From assembly GCF_006542275.1 (NCBI RefSeq), contig NZ_CP041217.1:1969501-2033500 (forward strand): DNA of 64,000 bases, read 5' to 3'. A program made the translations under genes and the position numbers. Positions 24,981 to 34,144 of the stretch are shown here, one piece after another (the stretch's first letter is position 1; each line of letters begins with the position of its first letter). The notes under the pieces are model-generated. The model searched no databases, was not told where the DNA came from, and saw only the letters and a program-made list of their open reading frames with translations. The DNA comes from Saccharibacillus brassicae. Its GTDB lineage: Bacteria > Bacillota > Bacilli > Paenibacillales > Paenibacillaceae.

Positions 24981-27900
24981 TTATTGTTGACGTGCTGGTA
25001 CAGTAGCGTTAACGCTGAAGGTAGCAAGAGCTGCATTGTCATCTGCGTTTACGACCGAAGATGTGCCAATTTGCTTAGTTGTAGCGTTAGCAGTTCCATC
25101 GAACGAAATGATTGCGGAAGCGCTAGCTGCGCCGGCATCACGAACGTTGAAAATTACTGTCAAAGTGTTGCTTGCAACAGCATTATTAGCTGTAGTAACG
25201 CTTGTTGCTTTTACAGGAGTGTTCGTACCCAGGTTGAGCGTGAACAATCTTGCAGCAGATTCAGCACCACCGTTTACATATACGCCTCTTGTAACTGGGA
25301 TTTGTACTGTAAGGGTATCTGTCGAATTAGCGTAAGTGCGAGCTGTAACAGTTGCTGCTGTTCCAACTGGTCTGATTGCATTTGTTACACGAACAGTTTG
25401 AGCAGCCGAGTTGCCAAACTGGTCATTCAATGTGCTGAATACCAATCTGCCATTAGTGAAATCAGCTGGTACAGTATCTGGCAGTGTAACCGTTACTGTT
25501 TTGTTGCTGTTCGATGCAACAACGTTAGAAGGAGTCGCAACCGCTTCTACACCTGCAGCATTTACATAGTTGAATGTAACATTATTTGTTGTTGCTCCGG
25601 ATACTGGAGCATCAAATGTTACTGCAACTGTGCGATCGTTGCCTACGCTTGGAGTTCCGTTAGCGCCGATCGATTCACGTGCATTAGTAATAGTTTTTCT
25701 TGCTTCAACTCGGCCTTCAGTGTTCGGAGTCGTGAAGAAGTTTCCGGAAGTGTTACCTACATAACTTGCTACCAATTCTTGTCCTTCCAGAATTGTAGCA
25801 GAACCAGAATTGTTCAAGAAGTTTCTAGCGTAGATGCGCACTGTGTTTGCACCTACTGGTTCTACATCTGCATTGCGATCAGTCAGAATAGTAGTTCCAG
25901 CTGCTGTACCGTTTTGAAGTGCTCTAGCCAGACGGTATTTGTTTGCTTCCAAAGCGTTCCCTGTTCCGCTAGTTGCGATTTGACCGGAGAATTGAACATA
26001 TACCCACGATCCGCTAACCCAAGTGCGTTCCAGGGTAGCAGCAGCCGCTTGAGTCAGGTTGATTTGTGCGCTGTACGGAGTCAGAATGTTCTGAGCCGTT
26101 GTCACGTCACGTACGCCTGCTACTTCCAGCGTGTAGCTAGTTGCTGTCAGAGCCGTTGTAGGACCCAACGTGATGCGAACGGTACGGTTGTTCGTTCCTT
26201 GTGTTGCAGGAGCTACAACCGGATGTCCTTCGCTAGTCAGACCTGCGCTCGTTACAACTGCGCCGCTTGTGCTTCTCAGCGTGTAGTTGTTACGGTTCAG
26301 AGCCGAACCCGCTTCGGTTCCAGCAACGTTTACAGCTTTGCTGAACTGAACGTCTACATAGTAGTTGCCGTTTGCTGTACCAACGCTAGTACCCAGTACG
26401 GTAGGAGCAGTCAGATCCAGTGTAGGCGTTACTGTAGCTGTCAGCGTTTGAGCAGCGTTGCCGCTGTAATCCGTTACGCCAGTCAGCGTAATCGTGTTAG
26501 CGGAGAAGCTCAGGTTGCTGGAGAACGTCAGTTTAGCCGTTCTGCCGGACAGTTCAACGTTTGCTGGAGTCGATACATTGTTAGCGCGTGCGCTTGCAAT
26601 GCTGCGAACTGGCTCACTGAATGTTACAGTCACTTCACGCAGATCGTTCGAAGTTGTCGAAGCGATCGTAGGAGCAGTCGTGTCCGCAACTACTGTGAAT
26701 GTACGTTGTACCGGAGCCATTACCAGACCCGAGTAATCGCGTACGCCCGACAGGCTGATTGTGTGCTCGCCTACTGTCAGAGGAGTCTCGATCACAACCG
26801 AGTTTCTGTCGTAGTCGTAGTTGAAGTTTGCAGCTACTGCGCGGCCGTCGATGTTGATGCCGGCAACTGTGATGGAGCTAGCTACAACTGGCTCGCTGAA
26901 CATAACTTCTACTGCGCCAGTGCCCAGAGCGTTAACTTCAGTGATTGTTGGAACTGCTACGTCCGAAGGTGTGAAGTTTACAGTGCCGGAGATTACAGTC
27001 GCTCCAGTGTTTTGCTTCACGTTGCTAACTTTAACCGAAGTTTGACGGTTGTTAGTAAGCATGTTGTTGGCTGTGTCAGCCAGCAGCAGGGTAACCGAAC
27101 GGTTGTCGGCCGACAGCATAGCGCTTTCGATCGTTACGTCCGGGATGCTGTAGTTGTTGACGTTTTCTGCGGAAACCTTGTCCACTTGTCCGTCGAACAT
27201 TACAGTTACTTGCTTCAGGTTGCTTGCAGCAGCGCTGTCAACCTTAGTAGCGTCCGTTACTTTCCAAGTTACGCTTTCGCTGTAATCTTTGCCGTCGTAA
27301 GTGAATGTTACAGTTGTAGCTACGTTAGGCTTAAGAGCCGTTGTAGGTTTAACTGTTACTTTTTCACCGTTAGCCAGCGTGAACACTACAGTTGCGCCGT
27401 TGTCTGTTACTTCGTACGAAGTTACAGCCGGTTTAACGACTGCAGTTTGGTACGAGTAAGCTGTGTCAACCAGCAGGCCGCGTGTTGCTGCTGCCGTGAA
27501 GTTCGACGTTCCGCTGATCAGGCCAGCGTTGATTGCAGCTTGTACTTCGCCTTTGGCCCAAGCCGATGCGCTATTGTTGATGCCCGTAGTTGGAACTTCG
27601 AGCTTAGCTGCGCGTACCAGTGTAGCTGCCATTTCTTGAACTGTTACTTTACCGTTCGGGTTGAACAGTTTTTTAGTTCCAGTTGTTGTACCTTGCATGT
27701 AGCCGGCTTTCGTTACGGCTTCAACGAAAGGCTTGTACCAAGCGTTCGCATAGTTTTGATCCTGGTAGGAGTTCGTGCCAGTAGTCGAAGTTTCCAGACC
27801 AGTCAGCAGAGCTACTACTTTCGCGAATTCAGCGCGAGTCATGTCTTTGTCGAGGTAAGCGTTGCCGTCTGGGTAGCCGGCGAAGATACCTTGAGTAACC

Positions 27901-28007
27901 AGTGCGTTATACTTTTCTTGCGTAGTAAGCGTTGCTGCCGATGTTACCGAAGCGAACATCGAGAGAGCCATAGCCGTAGAAAGGGCCAGGGATACAATTT
28001 TCTTCAT
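24981..28007 (-). CDS. SLH-domain protein, probable main S-layer protein
   Basis: 1008 residues. A signal peptide (MKKIVSLALSTAMALSMFASVTSAA) is followed by three N-terminal SLH domains (residues about 28-205, with TRAEFAKVV, TVQEMAATL and TRGLLVDTA). A long array of Ig-like/Big_5-type beta domains continues to the end (residues about 215-1008). The composition is rich in Thr, Val, Ala and Asn with very few Cys. Codon choice favours GCT, GTT and ACT more than its neighbours, as in very highly expressed genes. A long leader, strong promoter and strong terminator support the S-layer role. ATG 28007 is chosen; the frame upstream is leader. Confidence 0.87.
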   Translation of the reverse strand: MKKIVSLALSTAMALSMFASVTSAATLTTQEKYNALVTQGIFAGYPDGNAYLDKDMTRAEFAKVVALLTGLETSTTGTNSYQDQNYANAWYKPFVEAVTKAGYMQGTTTGTKKLFNPNGKVTVQEMAATLVRAAKLEVPTTGINNSASAWAKGEVQAAINAGLISGTSNFTAAATRGLLVDTAYSYQTAVVKPAVTSYEVTDNGATVVFTLANGEKVTVKPTTALKPNVATTVTFTYDGKDYSESVTWKVTDATKVDSAAASNLKQVTVMFDGQVDKVSAENVNNYSIPDVTIESAMLSADNRSVTLLLADTANNMLTNNRQTSVKVSNVKQNTGATVISGTVNFTPSDVAVPTITEVNALGTGAVEVMFSEPVVASSITVAGINIDGRAVAANFNYDYDRNSVVIETPLTVGEHTISLSGVRDYSGLVMAPVQRTFTVVADTTAPTIASTTSNDLREVTVTFSEPVRSIASARANNVSTPANVELSGRTAKLTFSSNLSFSANTITLTGVTDYSGNAAQTLTATVTPTLDLTAPTVLGTSVGTANGNYYVDVQFSKAVNVAGTEAGSALNRNNYTLRSTSGAVVTSAGLTSEGHPVVAPATQGTNNRTVRITLGPTTALTATSYTLEVAGVRDVTTAQNILTPYSAQINLTQAAAATLERTWVSGSWVYVQFSGQIATSGTGNALEANKYRLARALQNGTAAGTTILTDRNADVEPVGANTVRIYARNFLNNSGSATILEGQELVASYVGNTSGNFFTTPNTEGRVEARKTITNARESIGANGTPSVGNDRTVAVTFDAPVSGATTNNVTFNYVNAAGVEAVATPSNVVASNSNKTVTVTLPDTVPADFTNGRLVFSTLNDQFGNSAAQTVRVTNAIRPVGTAATVTARTYANSTDTLTVQIPVTRGVYVNGGAESAARLFTLNLGTNTPVKATSVTTANNAVASNTLTVIFNVRDAGAASASAIISFDGTANATTKQIGTSSVVNADDNAALATFSVNATVPARQQ

Positions 28008-28211
28008 ACTTGTTTGTTCTCCTCCTTGGAGTAAAGCTGTGTTTTTTTTGTCTGTAGTCGGTTCGCATTCGCTCATGTTACCAATCGCTGATTGCACCCC
28101 CTTTCCAGAGTAGAGCAGGTAAATAAGTATAAATAAGGTCTGTGACGGGTATCACAGAAACTTGAAACCGGTAGTTAAGTAAGTGCAAAGACAAAGGATA
28201 CCCAGTCCCGC
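28008..28211 (-). promoter_or_regulatory. Long 5' leader of the S-layer gene
   Basis: About 200 untranslated bases between the predicted transcription start and ATG 28007. It contains the inverted repeat CTGTGA-N6-TCACAG (28140-28157) and AAGGAGGAG near the gene. Long stable leaders are common in S-layer mRNAs. No known riboswitch was recognised. Confidence 0.5.
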
Positions 28212-28218
28212 TTCCCGT

Positions 28219-28247
28219 ATTATACATTGGTCGCTAACCGCCGTAAA
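28219..28247 (-). promoter_or_regulatory. SigA promoter of the S-layer gene
   Basis: TTTACG, 17 bases, TATAAT on the minus strand, with a perfect -10 box. Confidence 0.7.
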
Positions 28248-28281
28248 GTCCATTTTCGCACAAGCGCTCACAACTTTACGG
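28241..28281. repeat. 9-bp inverted repeat at the S-layer promoter
   Basis: CCGTAAAGT (28241-28249) and ACTTTACGG (28273-28281), a perfect inverted repeat separated by 23 bases. One arm covers the -35 box, so it could be an operator. The rest of the gap from 28282 to 28480 is AT-rich with no recognised element. Confidence 0.5.
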
Positions 28282-28480
28282 ATTTAAGGCCAATCTTTGG
28301 AAAATCAGGAGCTAAAGGCGTCTTGTTTTGACACTCAATAGATTAGACGCTGAAGGTTACAATAAAGTTGCGGCATTTTAAAAGTTTTTTTCGTTTTTCT
28401 AAAATGTCTGTAACTTCTAGCGCTTTTCCTCATTATGAGAGATGTCCACTCATTTACTTAAACCGCTTTTTATCTTTATA

Positions 28481-28517
28481 AACACAAAAAGCGCCGGGAA
28501 TCGACGCTTTTTGTGTT
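28481..28517. terminator. Bidirectional terminator-like hairpin
   Basis: Perfect 13-bp arms AACACAAAAAGCG (28481-28493) and CGCTTTTTGTGTT (28505-28517), 55 bases downstream of the small unknown gene. Confidence 0.75.
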
Positions 28518-28571
28518 CTTCTATCTTGTTCTTCTATTATAGAAGGTTACAAACTCCGGACGCAGCCGCTT

Positions 28572-28913
28572 TTAACGAATACGCAGAGCCAGCTGGATGA
28601 TACGGGCGCGCATCTGAGGATCGACATCGAGCTTCTCGTACATTTCGTCGATCGGCTTCTTGTTGTCCTTGTACGTCTTGTCGTGCTTGATCGTGGCATG
28701 CGACCACGAGATCAGCTCGTTCTCGGCTTCTGCCAATTCGTTGAACGCGTCGTGGAATCCGGTCTCGATGACCAGCTTCTCCATCAGTTCCTGTTCAACC
28801 TCTTCGGTCTTCTGTTCTTCGGCTACACGTGCTTCCAATACCTTGGAACGTTCCTCGAACTTTGTTTTGGCTTTCATGTAATCGATCTGGGCTTTCGACT
28901 TAATCGGTTTCAT
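28572..28913 (-). CDS. Hypothetical helical protein, 113 residues
   Basis: Not recognised. The protein is charged and predicted almost all helical, with heptad-like stretches (KTKFEERSKVLEARVAEEQ, LAEAENELISWSHATIK). It has no signal peptide, membrane segment or cysteines. ATG 28913 has GAAGGTGG eleven bases upstream; a GTG at 28928 overlaps that site. It lies alone between two SLH genes, with a terminator behind it. Coding character is supported by clear third-position GC and a well-placed ribosome site. Confidence 0.7.
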   Translation of the reverse strand: MKPIKSKAQIDYMKAKTKFEERSKVLEARVAEEQKTEEVEQELMEKLVIETGFHDAFNELAEAENELISWSHATIKHDKTYKDNKKPIDEMYEKLDVDPQMRARIIQLALRIR

Positions 28914-29013
28914 CGCTACGTTTTCCACCTTCGCAGTAAGTATTGTTATTCGTTATTTTAACGTAAACTGCTTTAAATTACAAAAACGGTTTTAGACAAT
29001 CTTTCAAGCGTAC

Positions 29014-29066
29014 AGACATAGAAAAAGCAAGAAGCGCCTCCAAAATATAGAGACGCTCCATGCTTC
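29014..29066 (-). terminator. Probable terminator after SLH gene (29104-32682)
   Basis: Stem GCGTCTC / GAGGCGC with a 9-base loop on the minus strand, followed by TTCTTGCTTTTTC. Moderate strength. Confidence 0.5.
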
Positions 29067-29103
29067 AGTTTAGTTGCGTTAAATCGAAATCATTCTTGCA
29101 AGC

Positions 29104-32100
29104 TTACAGAGACTTCATTTTCTTCATAACCTTGACTGCGATGTCGGCAGCTTCGGCACGCGTGAACGTCGCTTTCGGATCGAAGCGGTACGTCGCCTTC
29201 TTCTGGCCTTCTTCGAGTTTGTTGGCCTTGCCTTCCATATACTTGCCTTTGGTCACCGCGAGAACGGCGCCTGCGTAGCTGGCATTGATGGTCGTGGCGT
29301 CGGTAAACGCTTTTTCGAGACCGGCTTTGGCTTTGGTGTTATCCGTAAGCTTCAGGTTCATCGCTCTGGCGATCATCATCGTGGCATCTTCGCGGCTGAG
29401 CGTGTTGTAAGGCATGAACACTCTCGGACCCGTACCCCGAATGATCCCTTTGCGTACGGCCGTTTCGATGTAGCGATAATCCATGTACTGGTTCGTCACG
29501 GGACCCACGTCATCGAAAGTACGTTTGGTGATGTCTTCGTCGTAATCCAGCGGAATGTTCAGCATTCTCACCAGCATCGTCGCGAACTCGCCGCGCGTAA
29601 TGACTTCGTTGACGCCGAATTCGTTGGCATCTTTGGCTTTCATCACGCCGCGGGACATCATCATCTCTACGGATTCCCGCAGGTCGGATTGGGCAATGAC
29701 GTCGCCGTAGCTGTAACGCAGGCCGAGTACGGCGTAATAACCGAATCCGTCGAGCGGAGCCGTAACGGTTTTAGCGGATTTGTTGACGGTACCGCCCAAG
29801 TTGATCCATTCGTTGCCGTTCAATCTCCAGATCCCCAGGTTGCCGGCCGAAGCATCGACCAGTTTAGGGTCATACTTGATGGTGATCGTACCGGTTTGGG
29901 TCGGTTCCAGCCACTGCTTGGACGAACGGCTTTCGAAGCCCGGAGTCGTGTAAGGCTGGTTGCCCGGAACGGTTTTGTAATCGTCGCTTGTAGCGGTCGA
30001 CGTGAAGTACCCGGCATCGGTCCAGTACAAGTTGGAAGCATAACCGAAGTGCGGCTTTGGCACCATGCGGCTGATCATCGTACCGTTGGATTCCAGCAGT
30101 TTCAACTGGCCGTCGCGGTATCCGCCCTGACCGTCGTTTACGTTGACTTGATTGTAAATTTTAAGCGTGCGTCCATCCAGAGGGCTCGCGATTCCCGCGA
30201 TCAATTCCTGCTTGTCGAACAAGCTGATCGTCGGAGACTGGCTGCCCGGCGTCGGGTTAATTTCTCTCAGCAGCGTTCCTTTTGGCAGGGAAATTTGCAG
30301 ATCCCCTTTGAACAGTTTGAGCTTGCCGCCGGAAGGCATCGTCGTGCTGTACTGCGCGCCCTGTACGTTTTCGGACGAGTAGTTCACTTCGAACGTTCCG
30401 TTGGTTTTGGTCTTTCCGGCATTGACTACGAACTTAACAGTGTTTTTGCCCGCTTTCAATCCGGTAAGACGGCCGCGGAAAATGTCTTTGTCGCCTTTTT
30501 CAAGAGTCAGTTTGCCCACGAGCACGCTTGTCGCGCCTTCGGCTTGGATACTGATATCCAGGAAGTTTTGCGTAATGACGCTTTCGTTAGGCAGTTTCGG
30601 CGACAAAATCGTGTACGGACGCAGTTCGCGCGTTACCGTCAGCGTCTTCGATGTCGTCGAAGTTCCTTTGCGTACAAATACGGTTACTTTCAGGTCGCCC
30701 GTCGTCGGAAGGGACAGATCTTCGATAATAAACCCGTTTACGGTGCCTGCTTTGGAACTTACTCTCAGTTCGCCCGTGGACTGGGACCACGAAGTGCCGG
30801 TTCCGCGAGTCAGGCGCGTTTCTTTTTTGTTGCCGTCCAGACGCACGATGATTTCGTCTGCCGTATCGGCAGGCGTAATGGCGAACTCGACGTCCATCGA
30901 CAATTCATTCGTCGTATACTTGTCTTTTTCCCCCGGAATAAAGAGTGCATTGTCCTGAGTCAGGGAATTGACCGGAAGCGGATGGAAATTTTCGATTTGA
31001 ATGCTGTCGTTTTCGATCAGATACAAATTCAGCGTCGTCGAGACTTTTTTGCCGTCCGTCGTACCCGACAGCGTCAGCGTGTTGGAGCCCGGCGTCAGCG
31101 TCAGCGGGAAATCCGCGGAGCTGAGCGAGAACGTTCCGTCCGTAGACGTCACGGTTTTGGTCCGTCCGCTGTATTCGACCGTAACCGTATTGGTGGCTGC
31201 CGTAAAGTTAATCAGGCGGCCTTGAACCGATTTGACGTCTTCGGCGCTCGTGAAGACCTGCTCGTTATACAGGTTGGTCACCTGGATATAAGGAGCGGAT
31301 TGATAGTTGATCGGAACGGAGACCGAATCGCTTCCGTATTCGAAAGTCAGAGTCTGGCGTCCGCTTTGGAGCTTGGTGATTTGGTACACGTTATAGCCTG
31401 TGCCGCTCGAATCGGTAAAAGCTTTGTAGTTGCCGGCCGGCAGCGCCGTACCGTCGACTTTGATATTGACCGCGGCGGAGTTGCCCGTATCGACGGCGAT
31501 CCACAGCGGAAGTTCAGGAACGGAAACATACGGAGACGTGCCCGCATCGAAAAGAACTTTACTGCTGTAAGAGCTGATGCTGCTTGCGCCGTTCGTCACT
31601 CCGTAGAGCTGGTAAATGCTTTTGATGTAAGAATCGTTCGTTCCGCGCACTTTGAAGTTTACGGTTGCGCGCTGTTGGCTGTTGACGCGCAGGTCGAGTT
31701 GATACGAGCCCGAATCGAGCGCATCCACGGAGGCGGTCGTCCGGAAGCTGTAGATGACCAGCGAAGTGCCTACCGTATCTTTTTTCGTCAGCGTAACGCT
31801 GGCTTCATTGAAGTTCGTATACACCTGCGGCGTGTTGTCTACGATTTTGTTAAACGTGATCTTGCCGTCCAGCGTGTTCGGTGCCGTGCCGCTTGCCGGC
31901 ATGGCGATGACGACTTCGCCGGACAGCTGTCCGGACGGCGAACCTTCGACGGTCGTATTCGGCTCGATCGCCGTCGTACCGATCTTGGTATTGTATACCT
32001 GTGCGTTGCCGTCGTAATACACGAGTGTCCGTGTCTCCGCGTACGAAGACGTAGCCGACTTGACTACGAACGTCAGCTTGTTGGAACCCTGCGTCAACGT

Positions 32101-32682
32101 CGGCGTGGCGTAGAACGTGCCGGCTCCGCCGCTGAACATCGAATTGCCGTTCAGCGTGACGTCGGCTGCGTTCGGAGCTTCTACCGTAATGGAAGGCGTC
32201 TGCGAGGATACGACGAACGGAACGTTTTCCTGCGTATCTTCGGCTCCGACTTTTACGGAAGAAAGGTTAGGAGCATCGATGAACGTGACGTAAGCCTGGT
32301 TCGAAACTTCCTGGCCGGTCGTGGTGGTCGCTTTGACCGTAATCCGGTTAAGTCCCGATTTCACGTTGACCTGATAAAACTTGAACGTCTTGTTGTCTCC
32401 CGTATCCGGTTGACGGTCGCCGCCGCTGCTGCTGCCGACAACCTTATCTCCTACCATCGATTCGATCACGTAAGTGATCGTCGACGTGTTCACATCCTGA
32501 AACGTACCGATAATGTCAATCTTGCCGTTGGCGCTGTTGGTAGGCGCCTTGATATCGGGACTCAAATTGGTGATTTTCAAGCTTCCGCCTGCCGCTGCTG
32601 CCGGATAGACCGGAAGCAGGGTGAAAATCAATACGACTGCCATCATTAAGCTCAGCAGAGACTTAATGCCCTGTTTACCCAC
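29104..32682 (-). CDS. Secreted SLH-domain protein with C-terminal SLH triplet
   Basis: About 1192 residues. A signal peptide (SLLSLMMAVVLIFTLLPVYPAAAA) is followed by roughly 900 residues of repeated beta-sandwich domains with no named family recognised. Three C-terminal SLH domains close the protein (TRGEFATMLVRML, SREDATMMIARAM, TRAEAADIAVKVM). It should be anchored to secondary wall polymer like its two SLH neighbours. GTG 32682 has GGGGAG eight bases upstream and gives a normal signal peptide. TTG 32745, with AGGGAG upstream, would add 21 residues and cannot be excluded. It follows the csaB-tagA-tagO cluster after a terminator. Confidence 0.87.
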   Translation of the reverse strand: MGKQGIKSLLSLMMAVVLIFTLLPVYPAAAAGGSLKITNLSPDIKAPTNSANGKIDIIGTFQDVNTSTITYVIESMVGDKVVGSSSGGDRQPDTGDNKTFKFYQVNVKSGLNRITVKATTTTGQEVSNQAYVTFIDAPNLSSVKVGAEDTQENVPFVVSSQTPSITVEAPNAADVTLNGNSMFSGGAGTFYATPTLTQGSNKLTFVVKSATSSYAETRTLVYYDGNAQVYNTKIGTTAIEPNTTVEGSPSGQLSGEVVIAMPASGTAPNTLDGKITFNKIVDNTPQVYTNFNEASVTLTKKDTVGTSLVIYSFRTTASVDALDSGSYQLDLRVNSQQRATVNFKVRGTNDSYIKSIYQLYGVTNGASSISSYSSKVLFDAGTSPYVSVPELPLWIAVDTGNSAAVNIKVDGTALPAGNYKAFTDSSGTGYNVYQITKLQSGRQTLTFEYGSDSVSVPINYQSAPYIQVTNLYNEQVFTSAEDVKSVQGRLINFTAATNTVTVEYSGRTKTVTSTDGTFSLSSADFPLTLTPGSNTLTLSGTTDGKKVSTTLNLYLIENDSIQIENFHPLPVNSLTQDNALFIPGEKDKYTTNELSMDVEFAITPADTADEIIVRLDGNKKETRLTRGTGTSWSQSTGELRVSSKAGTVNGFIIEDLSLPTTGDLKVTVFVRKGTSTTSKTLTVTRELRPYTILSPKLPNESVITQNFLDISIQAEGATSVLVGKLTLEKGDKDIFRGRLTGLKAGKNTVKFVVNAGKTKTNGTFEVNYSSENVQGAQYSTTMPSGGKLKLFKGDLQISLPKGTLLREINPTPGSQSPTISLFDKQELIAGIASPLDGRTLKIYNQVNVNDGQGGYRDGQLKLLESNGTMISRMVPKPHFGYASNLYWTDAGYFTSTATSDDYKTVPGNQPYTTPGFESRSSKQWLEPTQTGTITIKYDPKLVDASAGNLGIWRLNGNEWINLGGTVNKSAKTVTAPLDGFGYYAVLGLRYSYGDVIAQSDLRESVEMMMSRGVMKAKDANEFGVNEVITRGEFATMLVRMLNIPLDYDEDITKRTFDDVGPVTNQYMDYRYIETAVRKGIIRGTGPRVFMPYNTLSREDATMMIARAMNLKLTDNTKAKAGLEKAFTDATTINASYAGAVLAVTKGKYMEGKANKLEEGQKKATYRFDPKATFTRAEAADIAVKVMKKMKSL

Positions 32683-32859
32683 TTGTACAGCTCCCCTTTT
32701 CGACGTACGTTCAATGAACGTCGTGTTGTTGTTGCCATTCCGCAATGGATCTCCCTCATTTCCCGCTTTACTGTTCCTGCTTACTCTTACTACGCGTCGT
32801 TATCTTTTTTATCGGCCCTGTCCCTGCAATATGTTATAAAAAACCCTTAATTTATGAAT

Positions 32860-32900
32860 AAAAAAAGCCTTACCCCATCTTGGAAAGATGGAATAAGGCT
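32860..32900 (-). terminator. Terminator after tagO
   Basis: Stem AGCCTTA-CCATCTT / AAGATGG-TAAGGCT with small bulges, followed by seven U on the minus strand. It ends the pgcA-to-tagO string. Confidence 0.8.
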
Positions 32901-32921
32901 CTTGATGCTTGCGAAAATGAC

Positions 32922-34043
32922 TCAAGGTTCCGTCCGGTCGCCCGGCTTCACCTTGAAGCGCGCCAGGAATCGCAGCACGGGACGCTTGGTCTGGCCGACG
33001 AGGCCGATGACTTCGGCGCCGATCTGCAGGAAGAACATCATGACGCAGATGACGACGAACGTGACCCAGTTCGCTTCGAACATGGCGGAAGCGGATTGGA
33101 TGACGGCCAGAATGCCGAAGAATGCCGCGATGCCGTAAATGATCAGCACCGTCTGGCGGTGGCTGAACCCGAGTTCGCGCAGGCAGTGGTGCAAATGGCC
33201 TTTGTCCGGGGCGAAGATCGGCTTCTTCTGCAGCTTGCGGCGCACGATCGCGAAGAACGTATCCGACAGCGGCACGCCGATGATGATCAGCGGCGTGATG
33301 AAGGACAGGACGGCGATCTGCTTGAAGCCGAGCAGCGAGAGCATGGCCAGGCTGAATCCGAGGAAAAGAGAGCCGGTATCGCCCATAAAGATTTTGGCCG
33401 GATGGAAATTGAAGAACAGGAAACCGACGATTCCGCCGAGCAGCAGCAGACAGAGCATCGCTACCAGCAGGTTGCCGTTGATCAGCGCCATCACGAGGAT
33501 GGTGCCGATCGCGATGCCGGACACGCCGGCCGCCAGGCCGTCGAGACCGTCGATCAGATTGACCGCGTTCGTCACGCCGACGATCCAGAAGATGGTCAGC
33601 GGAATGGCGATCCAGTTTTCAAGCGAAGAATATGCATCCATAAAAGGTATGTTGACGAAATCCACTTTGATGCCGAATCCGAACACGACGACGGAAGCCG
33701 CACCGATCTGAATAAGAAACTTCAGTTTGGCGTTCAGGTCGAACCGGTCGTCCAGGGCACCGGTCAGCACGATGATCGTACCGGCCGTCAGGAAGGCCTT
33801 GATAAAGTTCCCGTCCCGCTGCGACAAATCGAACGGAAGGAAGGGCAGAACGGCAAGCAGCGCGATGACGAAAGCGAGAAAAATTCCGAGTCCGCCGAGT
33901 CTTGGCATGATGCGCGTATGCACTTTTCTTGCGTTCGGCACGTCTACCGCTCCGACTTTGATGGCGAACCGCTTGACGAGCGGAGTCAAACCGAGAGCCA
34001 ATCCGAGCGCAAGTACGAAACCGAGAATATAGACAATGAACAT
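32922..34043 (-). CDS. tagO: Undecaprenyl-phosphate GlcNAc-1-phosphate transferase
   Basis: A 373-residue polytopic membrane enzyme of the WecA/TagO/MraY family. It loads GlcNAc-1-P on undecaprenyl phosphate, the first step of wall teichoic acid or secondary wall polymer. Seen: PRLGGLGIFLAF, DDRFDLNAKLKFL, NAVNLIDGLDGLAAG, FMGDTGSLFLGF and the cytoplasmic HLHH-type motif KGHLHHCLRELG. About ten or eleven hydrophobic segments are visible. GGAGG lies twelve bases upstream of the ATG. The C-terminal 25 residues are basic. Confidence 0.95.
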   Translation of the reverse strand: MFIVYILGFVLALGLALGLTPLVKRFAIKVGAVDVPNARKVHTRIMPRLGGLGIFLAFVIALLAVLPFLPFDLSQRDGNFIKAFLTAGTIIVLTGALDDRFDLNAKLKFLIQIGAASVVVFGFGIKVDFVNIPFMDAYSSLENWIAIPLTIFWIVGVTNAVNLIDGLDGLAAGVSGIAIGTILVMALINGNLLVAMLCLLLLGGIVGFLFFNFHPAKIFMGDTGSLFLGFSLAMLSLLGFKQIAVLSFITPLIIIGVPLSDTFFAIVRRKLQKKPIFAPDKGHLHHCLRELGFSHRQTVLIIYGIAAFFGILAVIQSASAMFEANWVTFVVICVMMFFLQIGAEVIGLVGQTKRPVLRFLARFKVKPGDRTEP

Positions 34044-34144
34044 GTTTGTCTCAAACCTCCAATGTGTTTCAACCGGGAATCATTATACCGCGCCCCGCGG
34101 CTGAATGCCAGCACGAATATGCGATTTTCGGCGTAAAAAGCTGC

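Noticed and set aside
24984-28034. 1016-codon plus-strand open frame opposite the S-layer gene
   Set aside because: Its Cys/Ser/Arg-rich composition is an artefact of the biased codon use on the minus strand; no homology-like motif was seen.
28008-28097. Upstream extension or leader peptide of the S-layer protein from GTG 28097
   Set aside because: The GTG overlaps the AAAGGGG site and the extension would precede a complete signal peptide.
29689-32649. 986-codon plus-strand frame opposite an SLH gene
   Set aside because: Shadow frame; the minus-strand protein has a signal peptide and SLH domains.
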